The notes: generated from the letters alone by a model not told the origin. 64,000 nucleotides of DNA from Burhinus oedicnemus (GCA_008921705.1 VFFE01009068.1:1766084-1830083); one strand, 5' to 3'; numbered from the stretch's first letter, positions 35,995 through 49,029 are shown. Made by a program: numbers and translations.

Positions 35995-38900
35995 GTAAGA
36001 TACTGTATTGCTTTTTTGCTTTCTGGCATACATAATTTCCATAGGGTACAAAATATTCATACTGTCATTGTTAAATATTCTGGGCCACAAATAGCTGTTA
36101 TTTCTGGTTACCGCACAGTATTAAGAACAAACTTATTGTTTCACAATGTTCAAGGAATAATTTTATTACAATAGTTTTTGACAGTTAATGCCGTTCACCT
36201 CTGACATCTTGCCAAAAGGTGAATTTGTGGGGTTTGGTGTAGATTTTGTTTTGTTTTGTTTAATATCTGATAACCGGAGGGAAGAAAAAAACTTCAGAGT
36301 CCCATCTCCTAAAGTTACAAAGAGTTCTGGGGAGTAAAAAGAGGAAGATGTATAAATAATTAAGATGTTGCCATAGCTTTGTTACTGCTGTAAACACATT
36401 AATTCTCAGTGTTACAAATCTGCCAAAAGACAATGAAATACTTCTCACTATCAGCTGCTCTGAAGGACTTTGTTCACATACTTCATACTCCACAGACCAG
36501 TGTTAATAATTGCTGTTCAGAGAAAGATTTGTCCATGCCTTGTGCCAGAGCCAAACATAATCAGTGTTTTGCAAAGCAACAGCATTTTTGGCTCAGTTCT
36601 AAATATTTTGAAATTCAAGTAAACCCAAGAATTTTAAGAGCTTTTCTTCAAACTGTACTGTATGCTTCAATGGTATTTTTTTGCATGCTGCACAGCAAAG
36701 TTTTTCTGTTATCTGACTGTATTAAAGCAGATGATCTTAATCAAATACTTCCAATATCAGGGAAAATAACATTTTGCTGTCAGGATCCTGGCATCTGATG
36801 ATCTGTTGATCTGCATTACTTGGTGGCACTTTTCTCACAACTTGTACCCTCAAGTGGTTTCAAATCACAAGTGATAAAGTCTTTTCTTCTACAGAACACA
36901 GAGAACACTGCTGGGTTGTACATGACGGTATTGTTAAAAATTGCAAATTCACTATAATGGGTGTATATACATCTATGTGGAATACAGACAGTAAAGGATA
37001 AGCTTAAATATAGGTAGATGGAGAGACAGATGAACATATATATATATAGATATGTTTAGGTTTAACTCAGGGTTTGTATACAAATATGAGGAAGCTGCAG
37101 GCTGTTCTTTCAATGCAAGTTACATGGCTAGATCCAACATAAACAGGAGCTGTGGAAGACCCTCATTTGTTAAGTTTTGTTATTTTTTTCCAGCAACTAA
37201 GAGCAAGAGGTCTTGCTTTTTATTACATTATAGTGTGTATTTTAGGCTGCACTGTTACTATTTATCTTTAAAATGTTTTGACAATACATACATGAATTGC
37301 TTTTATAAACTTCTCTGTTTCTAACATCTAGACATATAAATGATTCCCTGCACATATTTCAGAAAAGTATGGAACAAGAAAAAAAAAGTATTTCTTATTT
37401 GAGTATATATCTGAAGAATTGTGTTTTATCAATCTTTAAACATCCATCAGAGACAAATTATTTATTCATGCTTAATAGAGCATCCCAGGCTCTTGCAGGT
37501 TTCACTACCTGAAGCTTGAGTGACTTCTGTTTGCCATAATAATATTTTACATTTTTACAACAGTTTTCATTCAAAAGAATTTCAAAGTGCTTTGCATAGT
37601 ATGTGTATACAAGGGATAAATTAACCAACCAGTAAATTAGAGTTACCTCTGGAGTAAAGCTCTACAGAAACTTTGTGGCAAGAATCTTGTATGAGTTTAA
37701 TTTTTATTTTTTTAATGAAATTTCATTGATTTCAAGGAAGCAGAGCATACAATTGAATTAAACTGTGTTTTATAGAGGAAAAAGAGTCGTAAAGCTAGGG
37801 CACCTGACTCCTAACAAAGAAGTGGTCTCTGTTACTTGCTTCTGCCACAGACCTCTTGTCATCTTCAGGCAACTTGCTTAGCCTGATTTAGACCTTAAAT
37901 AAAGTCAGAATAACTAATAATTATACCAGCTCAGCTTTGATGACTGTTCATGTATACAGTTAATTACTTGAAATGCAAGCGAGTCACAGTTAACTTTAGC
38001 TGCCTTTCAGCAATGAAAAAGCCCTCTTCCATTGATGGTAAGCTAATTTGTATGATGCTATATTTACTATGTGCTACTAACATAGTTACTGAAGATCATC
38101 TGCCATGAGTCTGAATCATCAGTTATATATCTCAGAAACAACACTTGATTTATTTCTGTTTTTGACAAATTTGATTATATTGCACAAATAACAAACTAAG
38201 GTTGTTTCCTTGTCTATGCAGCAGTAAATGCAATGTCTTCAGATCCTGGTTAGAAATTCTAGGTGCTGTTTAACAGAACAAAGCTCTTCCTTGCATGCCA
38301 TTAAATAGTTGCTGTAAATGTGTGTATAAATTGAGAGACTATTCAGATCTGTAGTAAAACCAAGAAAGGACATAGTTTTTTTAGCTTTAAAAAAGAAAAC
38401 ACAAAAAAACCCCAAACCATAAAAAAAAATTTCAACTTCACCAGATTATTCTCCTGTGTCATGAATGTAGAGCACCACAAAGGGTGTCAGTCCTTTTTTA
38501 TTTTCTTTTTTTTTTTTTTTCTTGAATGGAGCTGGTAGTATTGGAATCTCTCCAAGCTGAAATATGTAAAGTAACAAGTTGGACAGGGTGGGTAAAGCCA
38601 TCTACCAACATTTTCTCTCCAGGTTGGCAGGAATAAGAAAATTCTTCAAAACCAGAACAGGTGGACAACTATTTTGCATGTCTTTTGACACTCATGTTTC
38701 TCCTAGCCTCACCTCAGCACATTGCTGCAGTCCTTGCAATCGCCTTACTGTGTTTTACAACAAATTTATTACTTTTCCTTAATCTACATTTGACTATTCA
38801 GTAGTTATTTCTAACTACCACAAGGAACAGTACAAGATACACAAGTAATTTCAGGTGCAGTGGTGCAATGAATTTACAGGAACTGCTAAAGGCGTAATAA

Positions 38901-41283
38901 GCAGAACAAAGAACGTTAGCATTTGGTCCACAATAACTTCAGTGCAGCTACACACATGAGTAAATGTTTACAGAATTTAAACTGCCTTTCTGTCTTACTT
39001 CATGCAATGAACAGTTCTTTATACTTAAGGTTCCTATCAGTACAATATAACAGTACTCAACAGGATAAATTTCTTATCAATGCTAGCTGCACTGTTGGTC
39101 ACAGCTACTAGAATAAATAAACTTAAGCTTTTTGGACGTTAGTGGTGCTTCATATTCAGTCTGATCAGACTGTTAACTTGACTTAGTAACCCCAGAGTTT
39201 ACTTCAAAGTACTGTGTTCTTGCTGAATGTTGTTCCCTGCTTCTCCTTTATGAGGTACAAGATAACTTCAAAATACAACCATCTAACTGGCAGTGGAAAA
39301 ACTATCTTCTTTTAATTATCTGGGGAGGAAAAAAAAACAAACCAAAAAGCAAACCAATAAAGATTTGTATTCGTTCTGTATTATTAAAATGGTCTACACC
39401 TAGAATAAATTCGTTCAAGCAGGATTTTTTTTTGGTAATGACTAGTAACCAGCTATATCTGCTTAATGCAGCTTGCTGTGTGATATCATAGGAGGAAAGA
39501 GCCCCCTAATGGCTTCAAGATATCTAGGAAAATAAATTTCCCTTTCTATGAGTTCAAGCTGAAAAACAATGCAAATTTATTTTCAAAAAGGCCAGATTTG
39601 TCTTTTTGATAAAAAGGTGATACAACTGAATCAGTTTAAAGTGTTGTAAAAGGTCCAGATCAACAGTATTATACACTTGAAAGAAAATCCACAATTTGTA
39701 ATATGTAAACTTTTAAAATCTTTCTGATTTGAGTTTTTTCAGCTATTTTTCCTGAATCTGACAAGAGAAGATGCTTATACTGTATATCCTTAATGCGGAA
39801 ATGAATAATATGTATCATAAGTATAAGCTTAACTAATTCTTTGGGCTTCTGATTTTCTTTTGTGTTTTAAAAAAATAATGTTCAAATGGAATATTCCCTT
39901 TGCAAAAATAAATACTTTTTAGCATTATTTGGAGTTTCATGGTTAGGATGTAACCTGAATACTAACAGATACTAATCTGGAGGGAATCATATCACTGTCT
40001 TTGAAAACATAGAATTAGCATGATTTTACTTCCAATCACAAAATTATAAGGTATATTTAAAGAGCACGGTTATAGTAGATAAAGCTTTTCAGAGAGAAGA
40101 GAGATGAATAAGGGCTGTAAGAAAGCTTTTGAGCACTTTTGAGCATACGTAAAAGATTATTTTTGTAAGTCAAACTGCACATGAACTATTTTGAGACAGG
40201 CCTTGAATTTTGTAAAGAGCCAAAGTGAATTAGACATCCAATTATCTTAGCTCCTTATAAAAGTCTGTCTACATTTGGTAAATCTAACTCAATACCCAGG
40301 CCTTTGTCTTACTGTTAAAATTTTCAGTCAATTAATTAAAATGTAAAGGATTTCTCTCCATTATTTATGGTCAGATTCTGACACTGACTCCACAGTCAAT
40401 GTATGCAGTCCTCACCTCTGGCAGTATTTCATGGAGTAAAACGTCACTCAATGAAAGCTAAGGTGGCAAAATGTGCCCCCAAGTGATTTTCTTGCTACTT
40501 GGAAAGAATTTCAGAAGGAAACATTGAAATTGCTGGCATGGATAAATTGTGTATATAAAAAACAACATAGACACTATTCACAGAGAAAATATAAAGAAAT
40601 AAAACAGCACAGATGCTATAGTTTAAGTAAGCCTTTGGTTTTGGATTATCAGTTTACTTCTTGTTTTGCCAGTGCTCATTCATATAATACATTACAAAAG
40701 ATGAAGATGTCTCTTAAGCCCTGCATATTTTGTTCATGTGGTCACTTAGGTACCCCTTTAAATTATTGTCAATTTTTTAAAAAAATCCATATATGCCAAA
40801 GGACCCCAATATTTATAATGGTTTTTACAAATTATAAATAATCGTTTTGGTAACTGGGAATTTGACTTCATATTTGGGATTCTGAGACATCACTAAGTAT
40901 TTGAGTATGGCCCTTTATAGAAATTTATTAAAAATACCTGGATAGAGAAAGAGAAGTAAGTACTCTTCTGTATTTGTGATGTTTTTGTCATTGGATAAAG
41001 TGGCTTACAGTTAGGTGTATAATCAAGCAGAATAGCCTGCCATAAGCAGTGTTTTAACAGGAAAAAACATTACAAAGTTGTACTTGGCTGGGTGCTCAAA
41101 TGCTTGGGTTAATAGGCTGATGCCTCTACTTCACTCAGAGGAATAATCACAGTAGCTGGTATATGAAAAATCCCTTTCAGTTTGGAGCAAGGAGCGGAGT
41201 GCACAACCGATGAGTAAGGCGGTGCAGATTATCACAGTTGGAAGGAATGTGTTACTAGTGCAGTGACACTGCTGTCTTCTTAG
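35995..41283. other. Last intron of the plus-strand gene
   Basis: 5.3 kb of AT-rich DNA without recognised repeats, apart from an AT dinucleotide run at 37036-37048 and a poly-T run near 38505. The acceptor at about 37191 is strong and opens a hydrophobic frame, but no donor or phase support was found. Confidence 0.4.
37036..37048 (+). repeat. (AT)n microsatellite
   Basis: A short AT dinucleotide run followed by AGATATG. Confidence 0.8.
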
Positions 41284-41565
41284 CATTATGCTCCCGTGGC
41301 CTGTAAACCCCGAGTCAATCAACTTCCTGACCTGCGACATAACCAAAAGCTGGGCTATTTCAGTTTTAGCCTATCACCTTCAACATCAAAGCAACTTGTC
41401 ACAACCTATCACCTATTACAGCAAAACCACTTCCAACACAGCCAAAGGAAATATGTAGAGAGTTTGTGTAGAGCCAGGCAGTTAGGAGACAGGGGTGTCA
41501 ATGTCGCATCAAAACAAGCACATCGGTCCATGGGATTGCTGCTTCAAACATGCAGCACAGCATAA
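41284..41565 (+). CDS. Unrecognised plus-strand gene, terminal exon
   Basis: 93 codons and a TAA, beginning HYAPVACKPRVNQLPDLRHN and ending LLLQTCSTA. It enters in phase 0 after the acceptor GACACTGCTGTCTTCTTAG. It is rich in Gln, His, Ser and Arg, and CpG content is raised. An AATAAA lies about 500 nt downstream at 42061. Confidence 0.6.
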   Translation, partial: HYAPVACKPRVNQLPDLRHNQKLGYFSFSLSPSTSKQLVTTYHLLQQNHFQHSQRKYVESLCRARQLGDRGVNVASKQAHRSMGLLLQTCSTA

Positions 41566-42060
41566 CAGAACATCCTAGGTTTCGTATTTCAGGTCGTAAG
41601 ACTTGATCTTTGCTTTGCAGGCAGAATGTTAGTTATAACTACTGTATCTATAAAAAGATGGCAGTCTAATGCCATATTATTTAAGGCAGATCATGTTTGC
41701 GCAGCAGAGGTAAGCTTGCAGTCAAAAGATGGATACTGTTTCAAACTACTGATAAGCACTAAGAAATCCTCCAGGTAAATGTTCTCTCTACCTGGCTTCA
41801 CAACATGTACAATAATGAATTAATAATAGGAGAGATCTTATGTGCTGTTATTACTCCAGACTGCTTAGCATGTGTGGGACAAGTTACATTAAAACATCAC
41901 ACAAGTAGTTAAAAATCATCTTCTCTGGCTGCTTCATCCCCATTTATTTGAAGGGTTAAGCATGATACATACAACGCACAAACCATGTCCTGTTCTTAAT
42001 TGTCTTCAGTTGTACATAGTATTGATACAAATCATCTGTGAGTGAAAGAAATTTAAGTGC

Positions 42061-42066
42061 AATAAA
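42061..42066 (+). promoter_or_regulatory. Candidate polyadenylation signal of the plus-strand gene
   Basis: AATAAA about 500 nt after the stop at 41565, and about 100 nt before the first coding exon of the minus-strand gene ends at 42170. The predicted 3' UTR and the opposite gene therefore nearly abut. Confidence 0.35.
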
Positions 42067-42169
42067 TGCATTCTATAAAGTGATGCCAAAGCTTGTATTT
42101 AACATGCAATATACAAAAAGAATAATTCATTTTTTAGCTGCTCAGAAAAGCAAAGGATAATTTCCTTAC

Positions 42170-42272
42170 CTGGAAAGATCAAACTCTGTATATCATCAGT
42201 ACTATGTGAGCTAAGGGGCCAGGATGAATTTTTGTCTTCCGTAATAAGCCTTTCTTCAGAGATGCAGAACAT
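42170..42272 (-). CDS. Unrecognised minus-strand gene, exon 1 (start)
   Basis: The ATG at 42272 is preceded in frame by a stop at 42302-42300. It opens 34 codons (MFCISEERLITEDKNSS...) that run to a strong donor, CAG|GTAAGG, at 42170/42169, ending in phase 1. The residues are polar and Ser/Asp-rich, as in a disordered N-terminus. Upstream on the minus strand are a GA-rich 5' leader with short upstream ATGs and a CCAAT/TTAAATAG promoter-like pair, so this looks like a first coding exon. It joins in phase to 28747-28689. Confidence 0.5.
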
Positions 42273-42574
42273 AAGAGATGCAATTATAAGTAAAACGAAC
42301 TATTCCAATGTCCAGTCTGCTATCAGTTGCACTGGCTTAGAGCTGGCATCCTCTTGCAAATGAAAAAAGGTAGGTCAGCAAGTTCTCTGCTGAAGGAGCT
42401 CAATATCAGTGCTATCAGGCACCAGCAGTCACATCCTGATGCTATAGTGAGTACAGTCTCCCTCTATTGCGCGCTTGCTCTCCCTCTCTCTCACCCTGAC
42501 GTTCACTCAGCTCCGAGTCTGAGCTCCTTCTGCTGCTGTATAATCAATCCAGCCTGTCTGAATCTAATAGGCCT

Positions 42575-42591
42575 CTATTTAACCAGCCAAT
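42575..42591 (-). promoter_or_regulatory. CCAAT box and TATA-like element upstream of minus exon 1
   Basis: On the minus strand an inverted CCAAT (ATTGG, 42591-42587) precedes TTAAATAG (42582-42575). Initiation would then fall near 42550. The leader down to the ATG at 42272 is GA-rich and holds several CpGs (GCGCGC near 42470) that are rare in the flanks. Confidence 0.4.
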
Positions 42592-42599
42592 CAATAGCA

Positions 42600-45500
42600 C
42601 AGATTCCGCTGCTGCTCCCCAGGGTCTTTTCCAGGAGTGGTACAAACAATAAGAGTTTGGCCAGCAGTTTAACCAAGTATTTTTCATTATTTTATCTCCC
42701 TTAAAGAAAAATTGTTTAGGAGAGCCCAGGTTCAAAGCTATCTTTCTCTCTGTGTTTTGTCATGAGTTATATAAACAGGCACATTGTATTGCATTAGCAT
42801 TCTGAACACTTTTAAATTTTTACCCATTCTATGTGTTTTAGAATACATATCAAAAAAATAAAAAAGAATGAAAAGAAAATACACACACACACGCTCTCCC
42901 CACCCCCCATCTACAAATAAACCTGCACAGCAAGCCTCAGGCTTTCTGTTCTGAAAAATCCAGTAGCAAGTTTTGTAACTTAGACCTGTTTATGGCAAAT
43001 GTGGAAATTAAGCATAAACCAAGAAGCGGCACAATTGTACTTCACAGACTGTGCTTCTAACCCCTGTCGTCTTGAACTGCCTTCTTTCCTACACTGTTTA
43101 TGTTTCAGCTTGTGTGGTTTTGTTTTGTTTTGTTTTTTTTTTAAGAATTTGTCTGTATGGAAACAACACAAGTTCAAATACAGGAGGAATTGGAGATACA
43201 ATATCTGTTCAGCAACAGATTCACATGGGACAGCTTTTTCTGCTAAATCAGTGATCAGAGCTAACTGAAACGTGGAGTTAGAAACAAATAGCTGTTGTAC
43301 TTTAAAAGCATACCCTATCATGCACTGCACTGCGTTCTCCACTTATGCAAGCAGTACTGTCCTTTAGTAGCTAAAAACAAAATTTCAGGATGCTTTCTTT
43401 CATGCAGCACGGACCATGGGTGGATTTTCCTATAGCACATTGTCAGATCCCATCCATGGAGAGGTTCTTTTCTCCCCGCCATGTTGTTGCGCCTTTTATT
43501 TTGTGTAACAAACAGAATCACATGCCATCTCCTGACAGGTTGGGTTGTTACCTCTGTCATAGCACCCACCAGTGCAGCACAGGCTGGCAGGGACCATGCC
43601 AACAGGTTCTCTTAAAGCAGCTGCTCATGCTCCCAATACACAAGGCTCCCAATACAGATGGAAGGAACATGGTTGCAAAATTCAGAGTGGAGGGAGCTCA
43701 CTTTCCAAACAACTTTCTGGAATTTTTCTTCCTGACAAAGTCCCAACTTCTTTCTGCATCTAATCAAATCTAGCCCATGCAAACCAAACAGTAGTTATAT
43801 ATGAGGTATTATTACAAAATGATACATTGTGCAGTTTGGTATTTTAGTGTTTGTTTTTTGCTTTCCACCTGAAGGCAGGACTGTCAGGGTCTCATTTTTA
43901 GAAAGAAGATGACTGTGTAAATCTCAGGAGCTGACCTTTTATGCAAACACTGAATTACTGATTGAAAAAAAAATATTTACAGTAATTTTAATTATACTTT
44001 GGAAATACAAATGTTGACATGCAGTTATCTACAGGGTAGCTTTAGATGCTACATATGCTGTATGGAACTTGTGTGCATTAGAACACATTCATATTGAACA
44101 TATGTGAAAATACCTTTCTGACCTTCATGTCTGCAGAGGAGTATAATAAATTGTCTTAAGAATGTATAGATACAACATGTCATAGCATGATGATTTAGAA
44201 TTGCACAAATGTATCTTTAGTGAATAATATAAATGGTTACTATCTAGATAAACAGATGTTTAATACTGCAGTGTTTAATATCAAGACCAGTTTTTAAGCT
44301 TGAAACATTGAAACATTAAAACGCTGAGGTAAACGATGTCAATGTAGTTTAGAATAAAAGGCATACTGTATATACCTTAGTAAGAAGGCCCAGACATCCA
44401 CCTACTTTTCATTTTATTTTGTTTCATTTGGGGAAAAATAACATGTAATTATGTCATAGAACACTTCTGTTTGTGAGTGCTGTGTTTTTATATATTATTA
44501 AGTGCAATTCTCTATGAGAAATTGTTTTTCACTATTTCAGATTTAATTAATAATGAGGAAATATATGTGCTTCCTACCTCACGATTCTAACAATAATCAA
44601 GGTAATTCTTCTGCAACTGAGTAATCAAAGGAAAGCCAGAATATGCAGCTCTGTAAGACTAAATCTTGTGAACATCTAATGATGGAATAGCAGATGTTGC
44701 CTATTCATAGAGGTGCCTTTGATGGATTCCCTCATGATAAAAATAAAAATAGAAATCAAGGTTGTACATTTTACAGCTTTCCCTGGAAAGAATGAATTGA
44801 ATGGGCTTTCTACATTGAACCTGAAAACTGGTTCTATTAATTGTACAACTGCTGAGTGATATTTTTCTAATATAGGTACCATTCAGGTTTCAAGTCAAGT
44901 CCCACCAAGTCTTAACACATTCTTAAAATGCTCAGGCTATTCACACGCTTAAAATTGAGTACTGCACACTCATGTATGCAATGTAGAAACCTAAAATATT
45001 ATGTATAGTTTTACTGATACTTAGGAAAAGTCTTTTTCCACAGATGGGGTACAAAGCTGTCTTTAAAGATCTTCAGATCCTGAAGGTCACGCTTAAGAAA
45101 GAAGCCAAGATGCAGGATATGAGAGATAAATAAGTATGTATTCAGTTTCTGTAAACATGCTGGAGAACAAGAGAAGGTAAATCTCCATTTATTAAAGGCT
45201 TTGACTTTAGCTGTGAAAGTTATGTATACAAACCTGATACAATGGAATACATGTCCATAAAACATGGTATACCTTATTTTCTATCTGAATGCTTTAGTGA
45301 GCTTCAGGATGAACATTGCTATAAAAATGCAAACTAAAATAATTGACATTATTTTTTATCAACACGGTTAATATTTATTGTATTATGATGCTTCTAGGTC
45401 AGACAAATAATTCTCTCGAAAAGGCAGTGATACACTATTGGTGAAGAGAAACATACAGCTACAAACAAATTTCAAGATGCAACATTTCTGGGGCTATATT

Positions 45501-48500
45501 TATCTTCTGGTTCTCCATGCAAAGATGAGGATCATCCATTCCAAATTTAGAAATGTTTATCTGGGAATTTACCAGATCTACTTTCAATTCATATCTATTT
45601 ATGATGTCTTTAACACAATAGGAACTGGTCTTTTTCACAAACTTCAGAACCTTCAAAGGGCCACACTGATGTTAGTGAATGAAATGGGCTGCACTAGCCT
45701 CAAGGCCAGGGGAAATGGAAAAGCTCTCCTTCATACAGCTAAAGATTTTTTTCTTCCCCAAAACGCTATGGCCGTGTCCAAGCTACCTCTTGGAAATGTT
45801 TGTGATAATTTCTGAATTTTGCATAAGCCTTGTTTCAAAGAGTTAGCCTAGGTCAAAACTTTTTTAGACATTTAAAAATATAGGCAAGTATTGAATTAAT
45901 TTATGCAAATTACCCAAGTCCCAGTACGGTACAATTGAACTTCTTTGAGTTTTTCAGTAAAACACAGAAAAAGTGATGCCTATATTTAAAAAGAATGGGA
46001 TCTTCATGAAAATTCACAGTTGCTATAGGGCCTCTAGCTTCACAAATTAAATATTTGCATGGAGACCCAATTTTCATTGCACATAGTTTCTGTTCCCTAA
46101 AACACTGACAGTAGTGAAGTCTGAAAGTGACTGCAGTAACATGTATATCTCACTAAGGTATGTTTACTCTAGCAGTGTAACCTTCAGCCACTGACTGCAG
46201 ATCCCAGTATGCCAGCTAGTTTTGGTTTGTTTGTTTTTTGGGGTTTTCTTTGAAGTTCAGAATGTTATTAAGGACAAAAAGACAACACTCTATCCCTATG
46301 GCAGTCTTTGCCCCCTATCTTGTTGTCCCATGCCTGTACTTTACAGCCTCCTACATCTCCAATTCTCAAGGGCTCTGCTATCATACCAAGCTATCTTACA
46401 TCATTATGGTGTGGTTGTAAATACCTAATTCTAAAATTTGTTGCTATTATGCCTATAAAGCTAAGGTTGCACTATACAAAAACAAGCAAAAGAAATTAGC
46501 CAAGCTAAAAATGGTGCTATACTTAAACAAGTTAAAACAAAGCTCAGCTTCAGACAGAGCAAGCCTGACAAACCTCAGTGCTGAGGCACAGCAAATTTGG
46601 TACAAAGTCTGAGGCCTGTCACTAACAATGGCAATGCTGTATAATGGGGCTGCTGGTTACAGAAATTTTCTCACAGCCTGTACTCCCATAGTTTCATTGT
46701 TCTTGGTACCGAAGTCTTGCAAAATAGAGGTAAATTAGTTGTGTTGCCATTGTCTTCAATTTCAGCTCCCAAGTGCAAGAGACACATAGTGAAAGATCTT
46801 TTTCTAAGACAAAATGTAGTGCAGCTGCCTCAGAAACTTCTGACGAGAAAAGTCTGTTTTCATTAAGGATCGAAAGATGGAGGTTCCATTGATAGGGCTA
46901 TGCTAAGTAGCCATGCCTTGCAAGGCTTAAAAGTTCCAAACTGGTAACAACATTGAAAGGAGGAATGCAATAGTACAAGTCCTGATTTTGCTGGGAATTA
47001 AGAAAGTCACTTTTCCTGGACTAGCAACTCCATCATGTCATGAGGTTGGTGCTCTTCACCTACACGCTCTCAACCCTTCCTTATTATGATGGGATTGTGT
47101 TGTCCAAGACTGTTTATGTATTTTGATTGAATTCACTTTATTTGGTGCTTGGTAAGAACTATGAGTTTGTCGTGAGTAGGGTACTATATCCATTTTCATA
47201 CCTTTCCACAACAATTTTTTAACAACAATGTATTTGTAGATTACGTGGCTGTCAGTTTACAATTTGTACTGGTTTTTAAATTGATGTCATTTTTTCTTCT
47301 GGGACATGTGTAAACCTTAAATTTCAGAAGAAAATGTACATGGCGGAAAGTGTTGCTTTAACTTTATTTTTTGTTATTATTATTGGTACTGCAGCACCTT
47401 TTAGGAGTCTAGACACTATGCACTGTACAATACTAAATTACAACACAAGAACTTACAGTATAAAAAAAATTTTAACTGAAAATGTGCTTACTGAGCAATG
47501 GAGAGCAAAATATAATTAGTGTTGTAGCACAAATATGTTTCTGTGAAATATTTATTGCAACTTGCCATTAAATTAAGCCTGCAGAATTTGGCCTATTCTT
47601 ATTTAAAAACCAGATATCCTATGAGTTTTTTGTTGGGGTTTCAAATTCTGGCAAACATGCCTATCAAAGAATTAGCTTTAGCGTGTGAGATTCCTGTCAT
47701 TCAATATTTAGACTCACAATACGCAAATATTTTTCTACTGAACAATGAAGACAATAGAAAATGTCCAAATGCTCCAGACACAAAATTCAGAGAAGATGAT
47801 AAAACACAGCTAATACTCAGAATTGAGATCTGTATTATATCATCAGTGTGAATATATGTTTTTCCTGCTGCATGCTTGAAAAAAACTCAAAGACATAAAT
47901 ACAAACTATAAACCAATCTAATTCTTTAAAATAAATTTTGAGTTTATTTCTCTAGCTGGACAGAACAAGGCCAGGAAAACATTATTCTGAATCGCTAATG
48001 GATGGCAGAGTTACACTACTGTTGAAAATAGGGCTTAAAATGTGAATGCCACCTTTAAATTGAAGTGAAAGATAACTTGCACAGTGGCCCAGTGTATTTT
48101 GTACAGCAGGAAATGATACGTGCTATGTACCAGAGAAGGCTGTAGCCAAACGACACTGGAGAAGCTGATAGCCATCCTCCATTGTATTCACAGACTTCTT
48201 CATTTCTTGGACTCATTTTCAGTATCTTTCTGATTTCAGCTGTTTTGTTGAAGTTTTCCTTGGAAGTTTAATTAAAAAAAAAAAAGTAACAAACCAGTCT
48301 TGTTTTAAACAGAACAACCTACCAAATGGAGTTGAATTTACCTACAAAGTAGGTCAGGTGATAATATATTTCAATACAGTAGTAACTTAGTATTTAAAAT
48401 GTATTTAATACTGAGAAACTTACAAATGTATTGTTGCAAATATTTCTGAACCATATCCAGTGACTTCTGTCATTGAATCTGAAATACAATTAATAGTAGT

Positions 48501-48900
48501 GAAAATAAGATTCATAGGATTTTGCTTAATAGACTACATTTGAATTTTAATTAATCATCACGTATGTTTATTGTAAAAAAGGCCTATTTTTACATGATTA
48601 GGAATACCTAGCAGAAGATTGACACTTGCCCATCAGGAAAAATGATGGAAGTTTAATAGAGTTTCTAAGCTGCGTAGAAGTCTCTCCAGGGTCTAAACCC
48701 TAATCAGTTATCGTGGATTTAAATTTTGATGTAATCAGAAGCAGAAATGTTTCTTCTTGTGCAGTGGAAGGCAGAAGAATAATGAGTAACCCAGAAGAGT
48801 AATGGGGATGGACAGAAAATTAAGAGTAATGCTTAATATGCAAGCCTTTGTTTCTTCCTTGGAGACAAAGAAAATAACTGACCTTACTTTTATTTGATGG
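42600..48900. other. Intergenic AT-rich sequence
   Basis: About 6.3 kb upstream of the minus-strand gene's promoter. There is an AC microsatellite at 42881-42892 and homopolymer runs. Several frames of 60-127 codons look like chance. No repeat family recognised. Confidence 0.45.
42881..42892 (+). repeat. (AC)n microsatellite
   Basis: Six AC units. Confidence 0.85.
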
Positions 48901-49029
48901 TTTTATGATTTGGAGGTTGCTCCACTGAATGCTGTCCAGCTGGCTGCATCTCTGCGTTCATCAGGTTATGATATATCTTCCAGGAGAGATCTTTCCTTCT
49001 CCGAGGAGCATTTATCTTACTGGGAACTC

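Larger units (their letters stand above)
28753..41565 (+). other. Gene model: unrecognised ~280-aa protein, six coding exons
   Basis: The coding exons are 28753 (or 28768)-28897, 31348-31418, 32336-32439, 32883-32929, 35801-35994 and 41284-41565. The splice sites are good and the phases agree throughout (1; 1-0; 0-2; 2-1; 1-0; stop). The lengths from 28768 sum to 828 nt, and starting at the in-frame ATG at 28753 adds five codons. The protein is soluble-looking and rich in Ser, Gln, Arg and aromatic residues (KEPWWVWNEAIRYQPSRRGF, PRVNQLPDLRHNQKLGYFSF), with no signal peptide. That composition resembles small ciliary or sperm microtubule-associated proteins, but this is only an impression and I do not recognise the gene. 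It lies wholly within the introns of the minus-strand gene, transcribed the opposite way, and its 3' end is about 500 bp from that gene's first exon. Confidence 0.5.
7218..42272 (-). other. Gene model: unrecognised 269-aa protein, ten coding exons
   Basis: The coding exons, in order of transcription, are 42272-42170, 28747-28689, 27352-27325, 14983-14874, 11774-11721, 9895-9758, 8138-8063, 7898-7841, 7533-7410 and 7277-7218. Each has an AG acceptor and a GT donor on the minus strand. Phases (1; 1-0; 0-1; 1-0; 0-0; 0-0; 0-1; 1-2; 2-0; stop) agree throughout, and the sum is 810 nt including the stop. The predicted protein has no signal peptide or obvious membrane segment. It has a hydrophobic/charged mixed core (LLMLVLSEKDP, KLFIDTRTCPALILTR, KLVIFALPDH) and a small Cys cluster (QLCQLCEYP), and I do not recognise the family. 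The core exons (14983 to 7218) are the firmest; the link to the 42272 exon through 28747 is the weakest. Intron 1 would be about 13.4 kb, and a plus-strand gene lies inside the large introns. Confidence 0.55.

Noticed and set aside
35779..36174. 131-codon plus frame as a single-exon gene
   Set aside because: Only its first half coincides with a splice-supported exon; the rest is intron reading through.
37192..37267. Strong plus acceptor followed by a membrane-helix-like frame to a stop
   Set aside because: It would compete with the better terminal exon at 41284; all frames are open for long in this T-rich tract.
40644..40740. Plus-strand frame after a good acceptor in the last intron of the plus gene
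   Set aside because: Its exit phase (1) does not fit the terminal exon, and its donor GTACCCC is weak.
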